Both the position numbers and the translations under genes were made by a program. Under the pieces are notes generated by a model. It ran no database searches, was not told where the DNA came from, and worked only from the letters and a program-made list of their open reading frames with translations. This document shows, in pieces, positions 16,367-25,932 of a stretch of 56,536 nt of DNA. The DNA comes from Desulfovibrionaceae bacterium (GTDB lineage Bacteria; Desulfobacterota; Desulfovibrionia; Desulfovibrionales; Desulfovibrionaceae): NCBI GenBank assembly GCA_017454105.1, contig JAFTDR010000248.1, positions 1 through 56,536 of the forward strand, written 5' to 3'. Positions within the stretch are counted from its first letter, which is position 1; each line of letters starts with the position of its first letter.

Positions 16367-17536
16367 CTAGCTCTTGGCTTCGAGAGCGGCTATAGCCGGC
16401 AAGACCTTGCCTTCCAACAGTTCAAGGGACGCGCCCCCACCTGTTGAGATATAGCCCATTTTCGAGGCGAGATCGTATTTTTCGACGCAGGCAACGGAGT
16501 CTCCGCCGCCAACAACCACAAAGGCGCCCGAGTTTGCGAGGGACTGGGCAAGGGCGACGGTCCCTTTATGGAAGGGTTCGATTTCAAAAGCGCCCATCGG
16601 CCCGTTCCAGACAACTGTCTTGACCCCTTTCAAGATTTCGGCATAGCTTTTTTCAGTCTCAGGACCGATATCGAGAATCATCGAGTCCGCAGGAACTTGC
16701 GCAACAGGATAGACATGGGCCTCTGCCCCGCTCGCAAATTCTTTGGCCACAACGACATCAATGGGCAGAGGAAGCTTGCAGTTCTTGGCACTCGCTTTTT
16801 GCATAATGTCTTTCGCCTGCGCGATCAGATCCGGCTCATAGAGCGATTTGCCGACAGAGTAGCCCTGGGCGGCAAGGAAGGTATTGGCTATGCCGCCGCC
16901 GACAATTAAGATATCAACCTTGTCTAAAAGATTGGTCAAAACGCCAAGCTTTGTTGAGACCTTGGCTCCGCCAATGATTGCCGCAAGGGGACGGGTGGGA
17001 TTGGTCAAAACGCGGGAGAAAGCTTCAAGCTCCTGGACCATAAGAGGCCCAGCGCAGGCGCAAGCCGCCTTGCGCACAGCCCCTTCAGTCGACGCCTGCG
17101 CGCGGTGGGCTGTGCCAAAGGCATCCATCACATAGATGTCGCCAAGATGGGCAAGCTTTTCGGCTAAGGCAGGATCGTTTTTCTTCTCGCCTTTAAAGAA
17201 ACGGATGTTTTCAAGGAGAAGGCATTCGCCGGGTGCGACGTGGGCCTCTTCTATCTCACGCGCAACCCGAACGGTCTTTCCAAGTTCCCGGCTCATGTGC
17301 GCGGCAACGGGTTTGAGAGAAAACTGCTCGGCGTATTCCCCTTCGGTTGGGCGGCCTAAATGCGAGAGGACGATGACACCGGCGCCTTTATCCAGGGCCA
17401 GGCGCACCGTCGGGAGCGCTGCGCGGATGCGTTTATCGTTTGTGATGACACCGTCCTTCATGGGGACGTTCAAATCCTGACGGATGACAACTGTTTTGCC
17501 AGCAAGATCCAGATCAACCAATTTTTTCATGGGCAT
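16367..17536 (-). CDS. pgk: Phosphoglycerate kinase
   Basis: A 389-residue PGK, of normal length, catalysing 1,3-bisphosphoglycerate + ADP to 3-phosphoglycerate + ATP in glycolysis and gluconeogenesis. Visible signatures are VVIRQDLNVPMKDG (substrate-binding loop, residues 15-28), HLGRPTEG near 60, IIGGAKVSTKLG near 195 and the C-terminal GGGDSVA loop. The start at MPMKKLVDLDL is chosen over a longer frame because it matches the usual family N-terminus. It lies 52 bases downstream of tkt on the same strand, and the pgk-tkt-rpe association makes a carbon-metabolism cluster. Confidence 0.96.
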   Translation of the reverse strand: MPMKKLVDLDLAGKTVVIRQDLNVPMKDGVITNDKRIRAALPTVRLALDKGAGVIVLSHLGRPTEGEYAEQFSLKPVAAHMSRELGKTVRVAREIEEAHVAPGECLLLENIRFFKGEKKNDPALAEKLAHLGDIYVMDAFGTAHRAQASTEGAVRKAACACAGPLMVQELEAFSRVLTNPTRPLAAIIGGAKVSTKLGVLTNLLDKVDILIVGGGIANTFLAAQGYSVGKSLYEPDLIAQAKDIMQKASAKNCKLPLPIDVVVAKEFASGAEAHVYPVAQVPADSMILDIGPETEKSYAEILKGVKTVVWNGPMGAFEIEPFHKGTVALAQSLANSGAFVVVGGGDSVACVEKYDLASKMGYISTGGGASLELLEGKVLPAIAALEAKS

Positions 17537-17588
17537 ACCAGCGCGCTTCGACTTGGACTCTGCGCGTCTGCCTCCTCTTTCGTTATGG

Positions 17589-19601
17589 TTACTTAGGGCT
17601 GCGCGGGGCGCGAGATAGCACCTCGCGTGCGAGATCCACAACATGCTTCACAGTAAAACCAAAATGCTCCGCAACAGCGGTCGCTTTTCCAGAAAGACCG
17701 AAGCCTGTCATACCAAGGACCGCTCCGTCAAGTCCGACATAGCGATACCAGAAATCGGTCGAGCCGGCCTCAATTGCCAGACGCGCCCGGACGGAATGAG
17801 GTAAAACGCTCTCCCGCCATTCCTGAGATTCGCGCTCAAAAACTTGACTTGAGGGCAAAGACACAAGACGCACGGCTATGCCTTGGGCTGCAAGCTCATC
17901 AAAAGCCGCGCTCGCAAGCCCAACTTCCGATCCAGTCGCAAGAAGAATAAGCTCAGGTGTTCCGCCCGTCTCACGCAAGATATAGCCACCCCGGCGGACC
18001 ATATCCATGGTTTCGGCTGTGCGCGTACTTTGCGGCACACTCTGCCGTGAGAGAACCAAGGCCGTTGGCCCCATGCGAGTTAAGGCAGCCTGCCAGGCAA
18101 CGGCTGTCTCAAAACTGTCGCACGGCCGCCAGACATCCAGGCCCGGTATCATGCGCAGACTCGCAATCTGTTCAATAGGCTGATGGGTTGGACCATCCTC
18201 GCCAACCCCGATGGAATCGTGGGTAAAGACCCAGACCGCGTGCACGCCCATCATCGCCCCTATGCGCACAGCATTCTTTGCCTGGTCAAAAAAGGAGAGG
18301 AAGGTGCCCGCATAGGGGAGAAAGCCGCCGTGGAGGGCAAGACCGTTCATGATACAGCTCATGCCAAATTCCCTAACCCCATAATAGAGATAGCGGCCCT
18401 CGTAGGTTGTGGGATCAAGCGGCTTTTGAGAACTTGCCATGGTGCCGACAGAGCCTGTCAGATCGGCTGAGCCACCAACCATCTCGGGAAAATGGGGCAC
18501 AAGAAAATCAAGAGCGCGTTTTGAGGCCTTGCGTGTCGCAAGGGGATTTGTTTCCTTGGCTTGCGAGGTACAAAGCTCGGCAAAAATCGCCTCGCTATTA
18601 TTGGGCAATTGTCCTTTTGTCCTGCGCAAAAATTCTTTGGCAAGCTTGGGGTACGCCGCCTCGTAGTCGGCAAAACGGCGCATCCACTCCTCTTCCGCCG
18701 CATATCCTAAAGCACGCGCATCCCAGGCCGCACGTATCTCTTCCGGCACAACAAAGGGTGCTTCCTCCCAGCCTAAGGCTACTCTTGCCTTAGCAACTGT
18801 TTCGCTTCCAAGCGGGGCACCGTGAGAGGAGGCGGAATCCACTTTGGCTGAGCCAAAACCGATATGCGTTCTACAGATAATCAGACTTGGCTTATCTACA
18901 GTTTCGCGCGCACTTGCAATCGCCGCATCAAGTTCCTCGGTCTTGTGGCCATCGATAGGGCCTATGACCTGCCAGCCAAGGGCTCTGAACCTGAGAGCCG
19001 TGTCTTCGGAAAACCAGGCGTCGACCGATCCGTCAATTGAGATGCCGTTTGCGTCGTAGAAGACGATCAGCCGGCCAAGCTTCCATGTGCCGGCAAGCGA
19101 GCAGGCCTCTTGCGAGACGCCCTCCATAAGACAGCCGTCGCCGACAAAGCAATAGGTTCTGTGATCGATAATGTTGTGGCCTTCCCGGTTAAATTCCTGA
19201 GCGAGCATGCGTTCAGCAAGCGCCATGCCGACAGCGGTCGCAATGCCCTGGCCAAGTGGGCCCGTTGTGCAGTCAACGCCTGGGGTCACTCCGTATTCGG
19301 GATGGCCGGGAGTCTTTGAGCCCAGTTGCCTAAAATCTTCAAGGGCGCTTAATGGAAGATCATAGCCTGTGAGGTGCAAAAGGGCGTAGAGGAGCATCGA
19401 CGCGTGCCCATTTGAGAGAACAAAACGGTCGCGGTCCACCCAGCCGGGATTGGCCGGATTGTGCTTTAAGCCATGCCGCCAGAGCGCCTCGGCCATGTCA
19501 GCCATTCCAAGAGGAGCTCCCGGATGGCCTGACTGCGCTTTTTCTATGGCGTCCATGGACAGAACTCTGAGGGCGTTGGCAAGTTGTCTGCGCGTGGGCA
19601 T
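17589..19601 (-). CDS. tkt: Transketolase
   Basis: A 670-residue transketolase, a thiamine-diphosphate enzyme moving two-carbon units in the pentose phosphate pathway. The thiamine-binding segment GDGCLMEGVSQEA (near 157), SGHPGAPLGMADMAEALW at the N-terminus, THDSIGVGEDGPTHQPIEQ (near 465) and the C-terminal domain are all present, and length is normal. The ATG at 19601 is preceded by AAGGAG with a five-base gap. In the presumed ancestral order tkt followed rpe directly; here an IS200-type transposase gene lies between them. Confidence 0.96.
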   Translation of the reverse strand: MPTRRQLANALRVLSMDAIEKAQSGHPGAPLGMADMAEALWRHGLKHNPANPGWVDRDRFVLSNGHASMLLYALLHLTGYDLPLSALEDFRQLGSKTPGHPEYGVTPGVDCTTGPLGQGIATAVGMALAERMLAQEFNREGHNIIDHRTYCFVGDGCLMEGVSQEACSLAGTWKLGRLIVFYDANGISIDGSVDAWFSEDTALRFRALGWQVIGPIDGHKTEELDAAIASARETVDKPSLIICRTHIGFGSAKVDSASSHGAPLGSETVAKARVALGWEEAPFVVPEEIRAAWDARALGYAAEEEWMRRFADYEAAYPKLAKEFLRRTKGQLPNNSEAIFAELCTSQAKETNPLATRKASKRALDFLVPHFPEMVGGSADLTGSVGTMASSQKPLDPTTYEGRYLYYGVREFGMSCIMNGLALHGGFLPYAGTFLSFFDQAKNAVRIGAMMGVHAVWVFTHDSIGVGEDGPTHQPIEQIASLRMIPGLDVWRPCDSFETAVAWQAALTRMGPTALVLSRQSVPQSTRTAETMDMVRRGGYILRETGGTPELILLATGSEVGLASAAFDELAAQGIAVRLVSLPSSQVFERESQEWRESVLPHSVRARLAIEAGSTDFWYRYVGLDGAVLGMTGFGLSGKATAVAEHFGFTVKHVVDLAREVLSRAPRSPK

Positions 19602-19712
19602 GACTGCTCCTTTTTGCTTTTTTTACGTCACATGCAAGTGACCTGTATACAAGGCTCCGTATACTTCCAAATCACAGAATATACGGCACAAGAGGGCCTG
19701 GAATTTGCCTTT

Positions 19713-20129
19713 TCAGTTTGGACTGCGCTGATTGTCAATAAACTCACGCAAAACCGCAAGGGGAGCGCCGCCACAACTGCCCGCAAAGTAGCTTGGCGAC
19801 CAAAGAGATCCCCCTAACAGTTTGCTCTGCAAACCTGGGTACCCCCGCTTCCGAATGAGCCTGCTGGACACTCCTTTTAAGCTATTGACCAGAGAGGATA
19901 CGGCAAGTTTTGGCGGGTAATGCACCAGAAGATGCACATAGTCATCCTCTCCGTCAAACTCGACCAGCTCCGCTTCAAAATCAGCGCAGACGCTTGCAAA
20001 TATTGCTTTAAGATCAGCCAACATCTCTTGCGTAAAGACGTCACGCCGGTATCTGGTCACGAAGACCAAGTGGACATGCATCATGAAAAGACAATGTCTG
20101 CCACTACGAATTTGGCTATCTTTTTCCAT
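19713..20129 (-). mobile_element. tnpA: IS200/IS605-type TnpA (Y1 transposase), probably catalytically dead
   Basis: The 138-residue frame is full length for single-strand transposases of the IS200/IS605 family and shows the N-terminal HLVFVTRYRRDVF block and the C-terminal SYFAGSCGGAPLAVLREF block. Two active-site positions are changed. The HUH motif, normally DHVHLL, reads DYVHLL (His to Tyr). The catalytic tyrosine, normally in QYIxxQ, reads EFIDNQ (Tyr to Phe). Each is one base from the usual codon. The frame is otherwise intact. It sits between rpe and tkt, with no tnpB beside it and no convincing ribosome binding site. The residue comparison is from memory of IS608/IS200 sequences. Confidence 0.85.
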
Positions 20130-20209
20130 AGACCAAGTATACTCAAGCTCTACGAATCCTGCAAGACATGCGCGACTTTCTTTAAGATACGGAAAAGCGA
20201 AAAAAAGTC

Positions 20210-20901
20210 TTATGACCTATGGACCCAGGTGTCGCAGAGAGAGTGGGCATCGCCCATGGCAGCGCGGAAGGTCGCATGGCGTTCCAAATACGAGCCATGC
20301 CCAAAGAAGGACGAGCCCGAAACAAGGACCTCTGCGCCCTTTTGCACAAGAAGAGCCGCATTCTCTGGCGAGACCCCGCCGTCAACTTGAATGGCAATGT
20401 CCTCCCGCCCATGGGCTGCGAGATAGCGGGCAAGAGCCGCTATTTTTTCAACAGACGACGGGATAAATGACTGCCCAGAAAAACCGGGATTTACGCTCAT
20501 AAGCAAGATAAGATCCAGGGAATCGAGCAGCCAGGTGAGCCCGTTAATATCCGTTCCGGGGTTGAGCGCAATCCCAGCCTTACACCCAAAGGAGTGGATG
20601 GCCTCAAGGGTTCTCATGGGATGGGTATCGGCCTCAAGGTGAATGACTAGGAGATCCGCGCCGGCCTTGGCATAGGCTTCGATATAGCGCAAGGGATCTT
20701 GGATCATAAGATGCACGTCAAAAAAAGCCCTGTTTTCTTGCGTATGCTCGCTATAACCGGGGGCCCGAAGGTGATATTTGGAACAAAAGCCCCGTCCATG
20801 CTGTCAAGATGGAGCCAGCGTATGCCGGCTTCTTCGAGAAGCCGGATTTCCGTTTCAAGAGTAGCAAAATCGCAGCTTAAAAGCGAGGGTGAGAGAATCA
20901 C
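20210..20901 (-). pseudogene. rpe: Ribulose-phosphate 3-epimerase, frameshifted
   Basis: Rpe interconverts ribulose-5-phosphate and xylulose-5-phosphate. The first frame starts at GTG 20901, overlapping the merR stop as GTGA with GAGGAG upstream. It encodes ILSPSLLSCDF, HLDSMDGAFVPNITFGP and up to KKTGLF, then shifts out of frame at a run of seven A on the plus strand (20720-20726). The rest (DVHLMIQDP, MSVNPGFSGQSF, VDGGVS) continues in the next frame to 20210. One added base would restore a normal protein of about 230 residues. The flanking codons are conserved, so this is either recent inactivation, slippage-rescued expression or an assembly error. Confidence 0.85.
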
Positions 20902-21272
20902 GCGCTCTCCTCGTCCAGTCCGGCCAGTGTCTGGCGCAGAGTTAAGAGTTCGTCATGCACCTCGGCCAGAAGATCCCGGATATCCTCTTCGACCGGAATT
21001 TTCTCCTCAACCGCGGACAAATCCTCAATATCCTCATCCTGTCCCTTATTGGCCAAGAGCTTGCGGGCTCCGTCTATGGTCAGTCCCTTTTCATAGAGAA
21101 GATATTTTATCCGCTGCAAAAGCTCTATGTCGTCTTCGCTATAGTGGCGCTGCCCTTTCGCTGTGCGAAAGGGCGCAAGCTGCGGAAATTCGGACTCCCA
21201 GAAACGCAAAACATAGGGCTTAACCCCGACTAACTCCGCTGCCTCGCCTATACGATACTTCCCGTCCTCCAT
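20898..21272 (-). CDS. MerR-family transcriptional regulator
   Basis: A 124-residue MerR-type regulator. The N-terminal winged helix reads YRIGEAAELVGVKPYVLRFWE, followed by RHYSEDDIELLQRIKYLL. The C-terminal part is a Glu/Asp-rich coiled coil with no Cys cluster, so it is not a typical metal sensor. The start at 21272 (MEDGKYRIG) is chosen because it places the DNA-binding domain at the usual distance. It is translationally coupled to rpe. The ligand and targets are unknown. Confidence 0.85.
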   Translation of the reverse strand: MEDGKYRIGEAAELVGVKPYVLRFWESEFPQLAPFRTAKGQRHYSEDDIELLQRIKYLLYEKGLTIDGARKLLANKGQDEDIEDLSAVEEKIPVEEDIRDLLAEVHDELLTLRQTLAGLDEESA

Positions 21273-21301
21273 GCGGCCTCCCTCTTGTCTTTCGCGCAAG
21301 C

Positions 21302-21351
21302 AAAAAAACAAAAAAAGAACAACGGCACCTTTCCTGCACGAAAGATGCCGT
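21302..21351 (-). terminator. Rho-independent terminator after pheT
   Basis: The minus-strand transcript has ACGGCATCTTTC paired with GGAAAGGTGCCGT around a short loop (one G-U), followed by TTGTTC and a run of T. It lies just past the pheT stop, so it separates the pheST operon from merR-rpe. Confidence 0.8.
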
Positions 21352-21356
21352 CCAAA

Positions 21357-23738
21357 CTACAGGCGCACGCCAAGAGCAGACACAAGTGACTGGGCGATTT
21401 TCGTACGCTCCTTGTCGACCTCTCCGTCTTTCAGGGTGCGCTTCTGATGGCGGAAGGTGAGCCTAAAGGAGAGATGTTTCTCCGAACTGCCCTCAGGCTC
21501 AAATAAGGAAACAAATTGTACATCACAAACTAAGGGATTGTTGAGTCCGCGTATATGCTCCATAACCTGCCCGACTGAGAGCGATTTCGGTCCAATCACA
21601 GTGATATCGCGGCGGACTGGAGGATAGAGAGGCAGAGCGCGAAAGGCACAGTGCGTCTTCTCTGCCAAATCCTTGAGCTTTGCCAGGGATATTTCGAGAG
21701 TCCAGACATCCTTGGAGGCAAGGTAGCTGTCTGCAATTGCAGGCAGGAGTCTGCCCATTGTGCCAAGGCGCTCATCCCCAATGCTAACCGCAACAGCTGG
21801 CATAAGATACGGATGCTCTGTGCGCACGCAGGTTACGCTTTCAAGCTTATGTGTCAAAGCCAAATGCTCAACAAAGCCACGTATATCGGCATAGCCCATA
21901 TCCTCAGGCGTATACGGCCAGCGGTCTGCATGGCGCAGGCCTGTGAGTATAATGCCAAGACGCCCTTCTTCGTGGGCTTCTGTGGGGCTTGCCTCATCGC
22001 GCGTAAAGACACGCGCAAGTTCAAACAGCGCAACCCGCTGCGCACCCTGCGCGAGATTGTTTTTCATCGCAGACAACAAACCTGGGGCAAGACAGGGGCG
22101 CAGGACATTTTGATCGCTCGTCAAGGGATTTTTGATCGCGATTCTATTTTCCTTCGGAAGATGCAGGCGATCGAGATCGGCCTCTCCGACAAAACTGTAA
22201 TTGATCACTTCATTGAGCCCAAGCCCGGCCGCCCAGTGGCGCACAGTACTCCAAAAGGTAAAATCGCTTGCTGGCTCATCCTTCCTGTCAAGCGAGACAA
22301 AAACTGGGGGCATTGCGGGCTCAATGGCATCTAAGCCGTGGACCCGGCCGACTTCCTCAATCAGATCCGCTGTGCGCGTGATATCACTCCGCCACGAGGG
22401 CTGGACAACATCCCATGTCTCACCGTCGGTCACTGCACAGCCTATGCCTGTCAAAACCGAGCGGCAAAAATCTGCTTCAAGCGTAACTCCAAGGAGGGCA
22501 CTGGCCTCTTCTGGGCGGAAGGGAATGTGTACAGGTACAAAGGGCTTCGCCTCTTTGATATTGAGCGTCTTGTGGACAGTTCCGCCGGAAAGCTCGGAGA
22601 GCATGGCACAGGCGCGGTCAAGAGACCAGGCTGTGCGCGCGCTGTCTATCCCGCGCTCAAAGCGGTAGGAGGATTCAGAGGAGAGGCCAAGACGGCGGGA
22701 AGTCTTGCGGATGATTGCGGGATTAAAGACCGCGCTCTCGACAAAGACGCGCTCTGTTTTCTCCGTGATCTCGCTTGACAGCCCCCCCATAACGCCCGCT
22801 AAGGCGACAGGGCCGCGCTCATCGCAGATGCACAGATCCCTCTCGGTCAAAAGCCGCTCCTGCCCGTCAAGAGTGACAATGCTCTCGTCTCTGCGCGCCC
22901 TGCGCACGCAAATCGCCTGCGAGGAGAGTGCATCGAGATCAAAAGCGTGCAGCGGCTGGCCGCACTCCATAAGGATATAGTTTGTCACATCGACTATATT
23001 TGAAATGGCGCGGATGCCGACAGCGCGCAGGCGGTAGCGCACGCGCGCAGGCGAGCGCTGAACGGTAAGCCCGCTCACAACGCGGCCAGTGTAGAGGGGG
23101 CAATCGTCTTTCTCCTGAATGTCGATTGCAACCACTGCCTCTGGCCCTGAAAAATCACAGGAAACAGGGGGGATTGTGAGCGGAAGACCAAAGACAAGCG
23201 CCGTCTCCCGCGCAAGGCCGAGAACAGAGAGGCAGTCGCCGCGGTTTGGAGTGATCGCGATATCCAAGATCTCGTCGTCAAGGGGCAAAACATCGTGCAG
23301 GGATCTGCCGACCGGGGTTTCTGCCGGCAAAACCATGATGCCGTCGTGATCCTCGGAGAGGCCAAGCTCGCGCTCAGAGCAGATCATCCCAAAGGAAGGC
23401 TGGCCGCGCAGCTTTGATTTCTTGATGACTGTCCCGTCTGGAAGACGCGTTCCGACAGTTGCCACAGCGACCTTCTGCCCGGCTGCGACATTCGGCGCGC
23501 CGCAGACAATGGATAAAAGCGACTCGCCGCCCACATCGACGGTTGTGACATGGAGGTGATCGGAATCTGGATGGGCTGCGCATGTCACAACATGGCCTGT
23601 TGTGATCGACCGAAGATGCGCAAAAGGATGGTGGATTTCCTCAAGCTCAAGGCCAAGCATGGTCAGACGGTCACCGAGAGATTGGGCCTCACCCTCATAC
23701 GGCGTGAATTCCCTAAGCCAGGAAAGAGAAAGCAACAT
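21357..23738 (-). CDS. pheT: Phenylalanine-tRNA ligase beta subunit
   Basis: 793 residues, normal for bacterial PheT. With PheS it forms the heterotetramer that charges tRNA-Phe. Domains are visible in order: an N-terminal EMAP-type tRNA-binding fold (VVTCAAHPDSDHLHVTTVDVG), the B3/B4 editing region, the catalytic-like module and a C-terminal FDX-ACB domain (YPPVRRDITVIG). I chose the ATG at 23738 (LLSLSWLREFTPY) with AGGA upstream, over a longer open frame, because it matches family N-termini. A small exported protein gene separates it from pheS, and a terminator follows. Confidence 0.95.
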   Translation of the reverse strand: MLLSLSWLREFTPYEGEAQSLGDRLTMLGLELEEIHHPFAHLRSITTGHVVTCAAHPDSDHLHVTTVDVGGESLLSIVCGAPNVAAGQKVAVATVGTRLPDGTVIKKSKLRGQPSFGMICSERELGLSEDHDGIMVLPAETPVGRSLHDVLPLDDEILDIAITPNRGDCLSVLGLARETALVFGLPLTIPPVSCDFSGPEAVVAIDIQEKDDCPLYTGRVVSGLTVQRSPARVRYRLRAVGIRAISNIVDVTNYILMECGQPLHAFDLDALSSQAICVRRARRDESIVTLDGQERLLTERDLCICDERGPVALAGVMGGLSSEITEKTERVFVESAVFNPAIIRKTSRRLGLSSESSYRFERGIDSARTAWSLDRACAMLSELSGGTVHKTLNIKEAKPFVPVHIPFRPEEASALLGVTLEADFCRSVLTGIGCAVTDGETWDVVQPSWRSDITRTADLIEEVGRVHGLDAIEPAMPPVFVSLDRKDEPASDFTFWSTVRHWAAGLGLNEVINYSFVGEADLDRLHLPKENRIAIKNPLTSDQNVLRPCLAPGLLSAMKNNLAQGAQRVALFELARVFTRDEASPTEAHEEGRLGIILTGLRHADRWPYTPEDMGYADIRGFVEHLALTHKLESVTCVRTEHPYLMPAVAVSIGDERLGTMGRLLPAIADSYLASKDVWTLEISLAKLKDLAEKTHCAFRALPLYPPVRRDITVIGPKSLSVGQVMEHIRGLNNPLVCDVQFVSLFEPEGSSEKHLSFRLTFRHQKRTLKDGEVDKERTKIAQSLVSALGVRL

Positions 23739-23845
23739 AGCATGTCCTACGGTTAGCCGAAAAATAAAATCGTACTCAATTTTGGGGGACGAAATCCTGC
23801 ACACGAAAATTCTGGGGAGTACGCGTAAAAAAAAAGAGCCACTGC

Positions 23846-24178
23846 CTACTTAAATGACCAGGCAGGAGGGCCGCTGCGGGCAGGATCAGGAAGCGGACGG
23901 TCGTAGCGGGCTGCATCCCGATCGGGGCGGCCAAACGCTCCACGAGGAAGGCGTTTTTTCGGCGGCTTTGGGCTTTCTCTATTGTCAATCGTATTGCCGT
24001 AGGCATCGACATAGCCCATACCCCCCTCGGCCGTTCTCCCAAACGATCCCGATGAGGGAATGGCTTCCGGCGCCCTGGGCCCACCGGGAGGCTCTGTCCC
24101 CGAATCCCTCGGCGTGTAGACCGAACGGGCAAAACAGAGGCTCGGCAAAAGAACGAGGCAGATGAGCAAAAGGCGCAC
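23846..24178 (-). CDS. Small predicted exported protein between pheS and pheT
   Basis: 110 residues with a clear signal peptide (hydrophobic LLLICLVLLPSLCFA at residues 3-17, cleavage near ARS). The mature part is disordered-looking, rich in Pro, Gly, Arg and Asp, with no cysteines after the signal and no recognised domain. Its ATG lies eight bases past the pheS stop, so it is co-transcribed. A T9 run follows about 15 bases after its stop with only a weak stem, which may partly attenuate pheT. I do not recognise the family. Confidence 0.65.
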   Translation of the reverse strand: MRLLLICLVLLPSLCFARSVYTPRDSGTEPPGGPRAPEAIPSSGSFGRTAEGGMGYVDAYGNTIDNRESPKPPKKRLPRGAFGRPDRDAARYDRPLPDPARSGPPAWSFK

Positions 24179-24186
24179 ACAACCCC

Positions 24187-25218
24187 CTAAAACTGTCCTA
24201 AAAAGCGCACATCGTTTTCAAAGAAGAGACGGAGATCGCCTATGCCGTACTTGAGCATGGCTATGCGCTCAACCCCAAGGCCAAAAGCAAAGCCCGAGAC
24301 AGTATCAGGATAGTTGACAGAGGCAAAAACAGCCGGATCAACCATGCCACAGCCCAAAATCTCAACCCAGCCTGTGCTTTTACAGACGCGGCAGGGCTCG
24401 CCGTTCACCTCACCCTTGCCGCCGCAGAGAAAACAGGAAATATCCACTTCTGCCGAGGGCTCTGTGAAGGGAAAGAAGCTTTGGCGGAAACGGACACGGG
24501 TTTTTGCGCCAAAAACCCCGCGCACAAAGGCCGTCAGGATGCCGCGCAGATGGGCCATTGTTATGCCGTCTCCGACCATAAGGCCCTCAATCTGATGGAA
24601 CATGGGCGTGTGGGTGATATCGGAATCTCTGCGGTAGACCTTGCCCGGCACAACCACGGCAAGCGGGGGCTTGGTCCGCTCCATGGTCCGAACCTGAACA
24701 GGTGAGGTATGCGTGCGTAAAAGAATGGTGTCTTTTATGTACAGGGTGTCCTGCATATCGCGCGCAGGATGATCTGGGGGGATGTTTAAGGCCTCAAAAT
24801 TGTAGTGGTCTATCTCGACTTCTGGACCCTGAGCGATTGAGAAACCGAGCTTTTCAAAAATCGCGCATATCTCCTCAATCACGAGCGTGTCTGGATGGAG
24901 GGAGCCCAATCCAGGCGTGCGGCCGGGAAGAGAGGCGTCAAAGCGGGCAAGGGCAGATTGCTCGCGCAGGCTGACAAGCTCCTCCCGCTTCTTCTCAAAA
25001 AGGGCGTTGCAGCGCTCCTTCACCTGATTGGCCTTCTGGCCAACAAGGGGGCGCTCCTCGCTTGAGAGGGAGGGGAGGGTGAGCATGATGGCGGCAAGAC
25101 GTCCCTTGCGGCCCAAATAGGCTATGCGCAACGTTTCAAGATCATCGAAAGAAGAAGCCTGGTTCAGACCCTCTTGCAGTTCTGTCGCCAGGCTTTCCAA
25201 TGCGGTTATTTGATCCAT
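24187..25218 (-). CDS. pheS: Phenylalanine-tRNA ligase alpha subunit
   Basis: 343 residues, normal length. Class II synthetase subunit with an N-terminal coiled coil (residues 1-90) and a catalytic domain showing [40 protein letters not shown] and [15 protein letters not shown] Cys-rich patch, [18 protein letters not shown], resembles the zinc-like insert seen in many PheS. The start at [10 protein letters not shown] (25218) has TTGAGGA upstream and fits the family. It follows rplT by 65 bases in the thrS-to-pheT block. Confidence 0.96.
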   Translation of the reverse strand: MDQITALESLATELQEGLNQASSFDDLETLRIAYLGRKGRLAAIMLTLPSLSSEERPLVGQKANQVKERCNALFEKKREELVSLREQSALARFDASLPGRTPGLGSLHPDTLVIEEICAIFEKLGFSIAQGPEVEIDHYNFEALNIPPDHPARDMQDTLYIKDTILLRTHTSPVQVRTMERTKPPLAVVVPGKVYRRDSDITHTPMFHQIEGLMVGDGITMAHLRGILTAFVRGVFGAKTRVRFRQSFFPFTEPSAEVDISCFLCGGKGEVNGEPCRVCKSTGWVEILGCGMVDPAVFASVNYPDTVSGFAFGLGVERIAMLKYGIGDLRLFFENDVRFLGQF

Positions 25219-25283
25219 GAAGATCCTCAAGCCTTCTAATATCTTGACGGGCAGCCCCAAGCTGCCCGCCTGCACCTTCGCGC

Positions 25284-25637
25284 TTAGCGTACGGCTTCTT
25301 TAGCCAGCGCTACAAGTTTCGCAAAATCTTCCTTCTGATTCACGGCGAGATCCGCGAGAATCTTCCGATCCAGAGCCACATTGGCAAGCTTCAGTCCGTG
25401 CATAAAGCGGCTGTACGACAAACCGGAGAGACGGGCCCCCGCATTGATACGCAGAATCCAGAGGGCGCGGAAGTCGCGTTTGCGCGCTTTGCGTCCGACA
25501 AAGGAATTCTGCAGCGAACGCTCTACGGCTTCCCGCGCAGTACGGTACAGACGGCTGCGGCCGCCGCGGAATCCTTTGGCCGCAGCTAAATATTTTTTAT
25601 GGCGACGATGACTCGCGAGTCCTCTCTTGACACGCAT
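25284..25637 (-). CDS. rplT: 50S ribosomal protein L20
   Basis: 117 residues, standard for L20. It starts [17 protein letters not shown] and contains the conserved [10 protein letters not shown] and [12 protein letters not shown] segments. L20 binds 23S rRNA and in many bacteria also represses its own operon. The start at 25637 is preceded by GAAGGAGG-type sequence. It is in the usual infC-rpmI-rplT order. Confidence 0.97.
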   Translation of the reverse strand: MRVKRGLASHRRHKKYLAAAKGFRGGRSRLYRTAREAVERSLQNSFVGRKARKRDFRALWILRINAGARLSGLSYSRFMHGLKLANVALDRKILADLAVNQKEDFAKLVALAKEAVR

Positions 25638-25697
25638 GGTGAACCTCCTTCTGCCATCTAGGCGGAGGATGTGCCCGATGGCATCGGTGAACAAAAA

Positions 25698-25895
25698 CTA
25701 TCCGTTCGGCAACTGACGGCGGACAGATTTAAGATTGGCGCTATCAACCAGGGTGACCTTGCCAAGACGCATTTTGCGCCCTGGGGCCTTCTTCGTCAGA
25801 ATGTGACGCATGTTCTGGTGACGGCGGCGGTATTTGCCGCTTCCTGTCAGCTCAAAGCGCTTTGCTGCCGAGCGACGGGTTTTGATCTTGGGCAT
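25698..25895 (-). CDS. rpmI: 50S ribosomal protein L35
   Basis: 65 residues beginning MPKIKTRRSAAKRF, the invariant L35 start, with the usual basic middle (RRHQNMRHILTKK). A longer in-frame extension upstream is rejected because L35 always begins at this motif and GGAGGGA lies just before it. It lies between infC and rplT. Confidence 0.97.
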   Translation of the reverse strand: MPKIKTRRSAAKRFELTGSGKYRRRHQNMRHILTKKAPGRKMRLGKVTLVDSANLKSVRRQLPNG

Positions 25896-25932
25896 AGTCC
25901 CTCCCGACAAAAAAAAACGTTCTGCTGCACCG

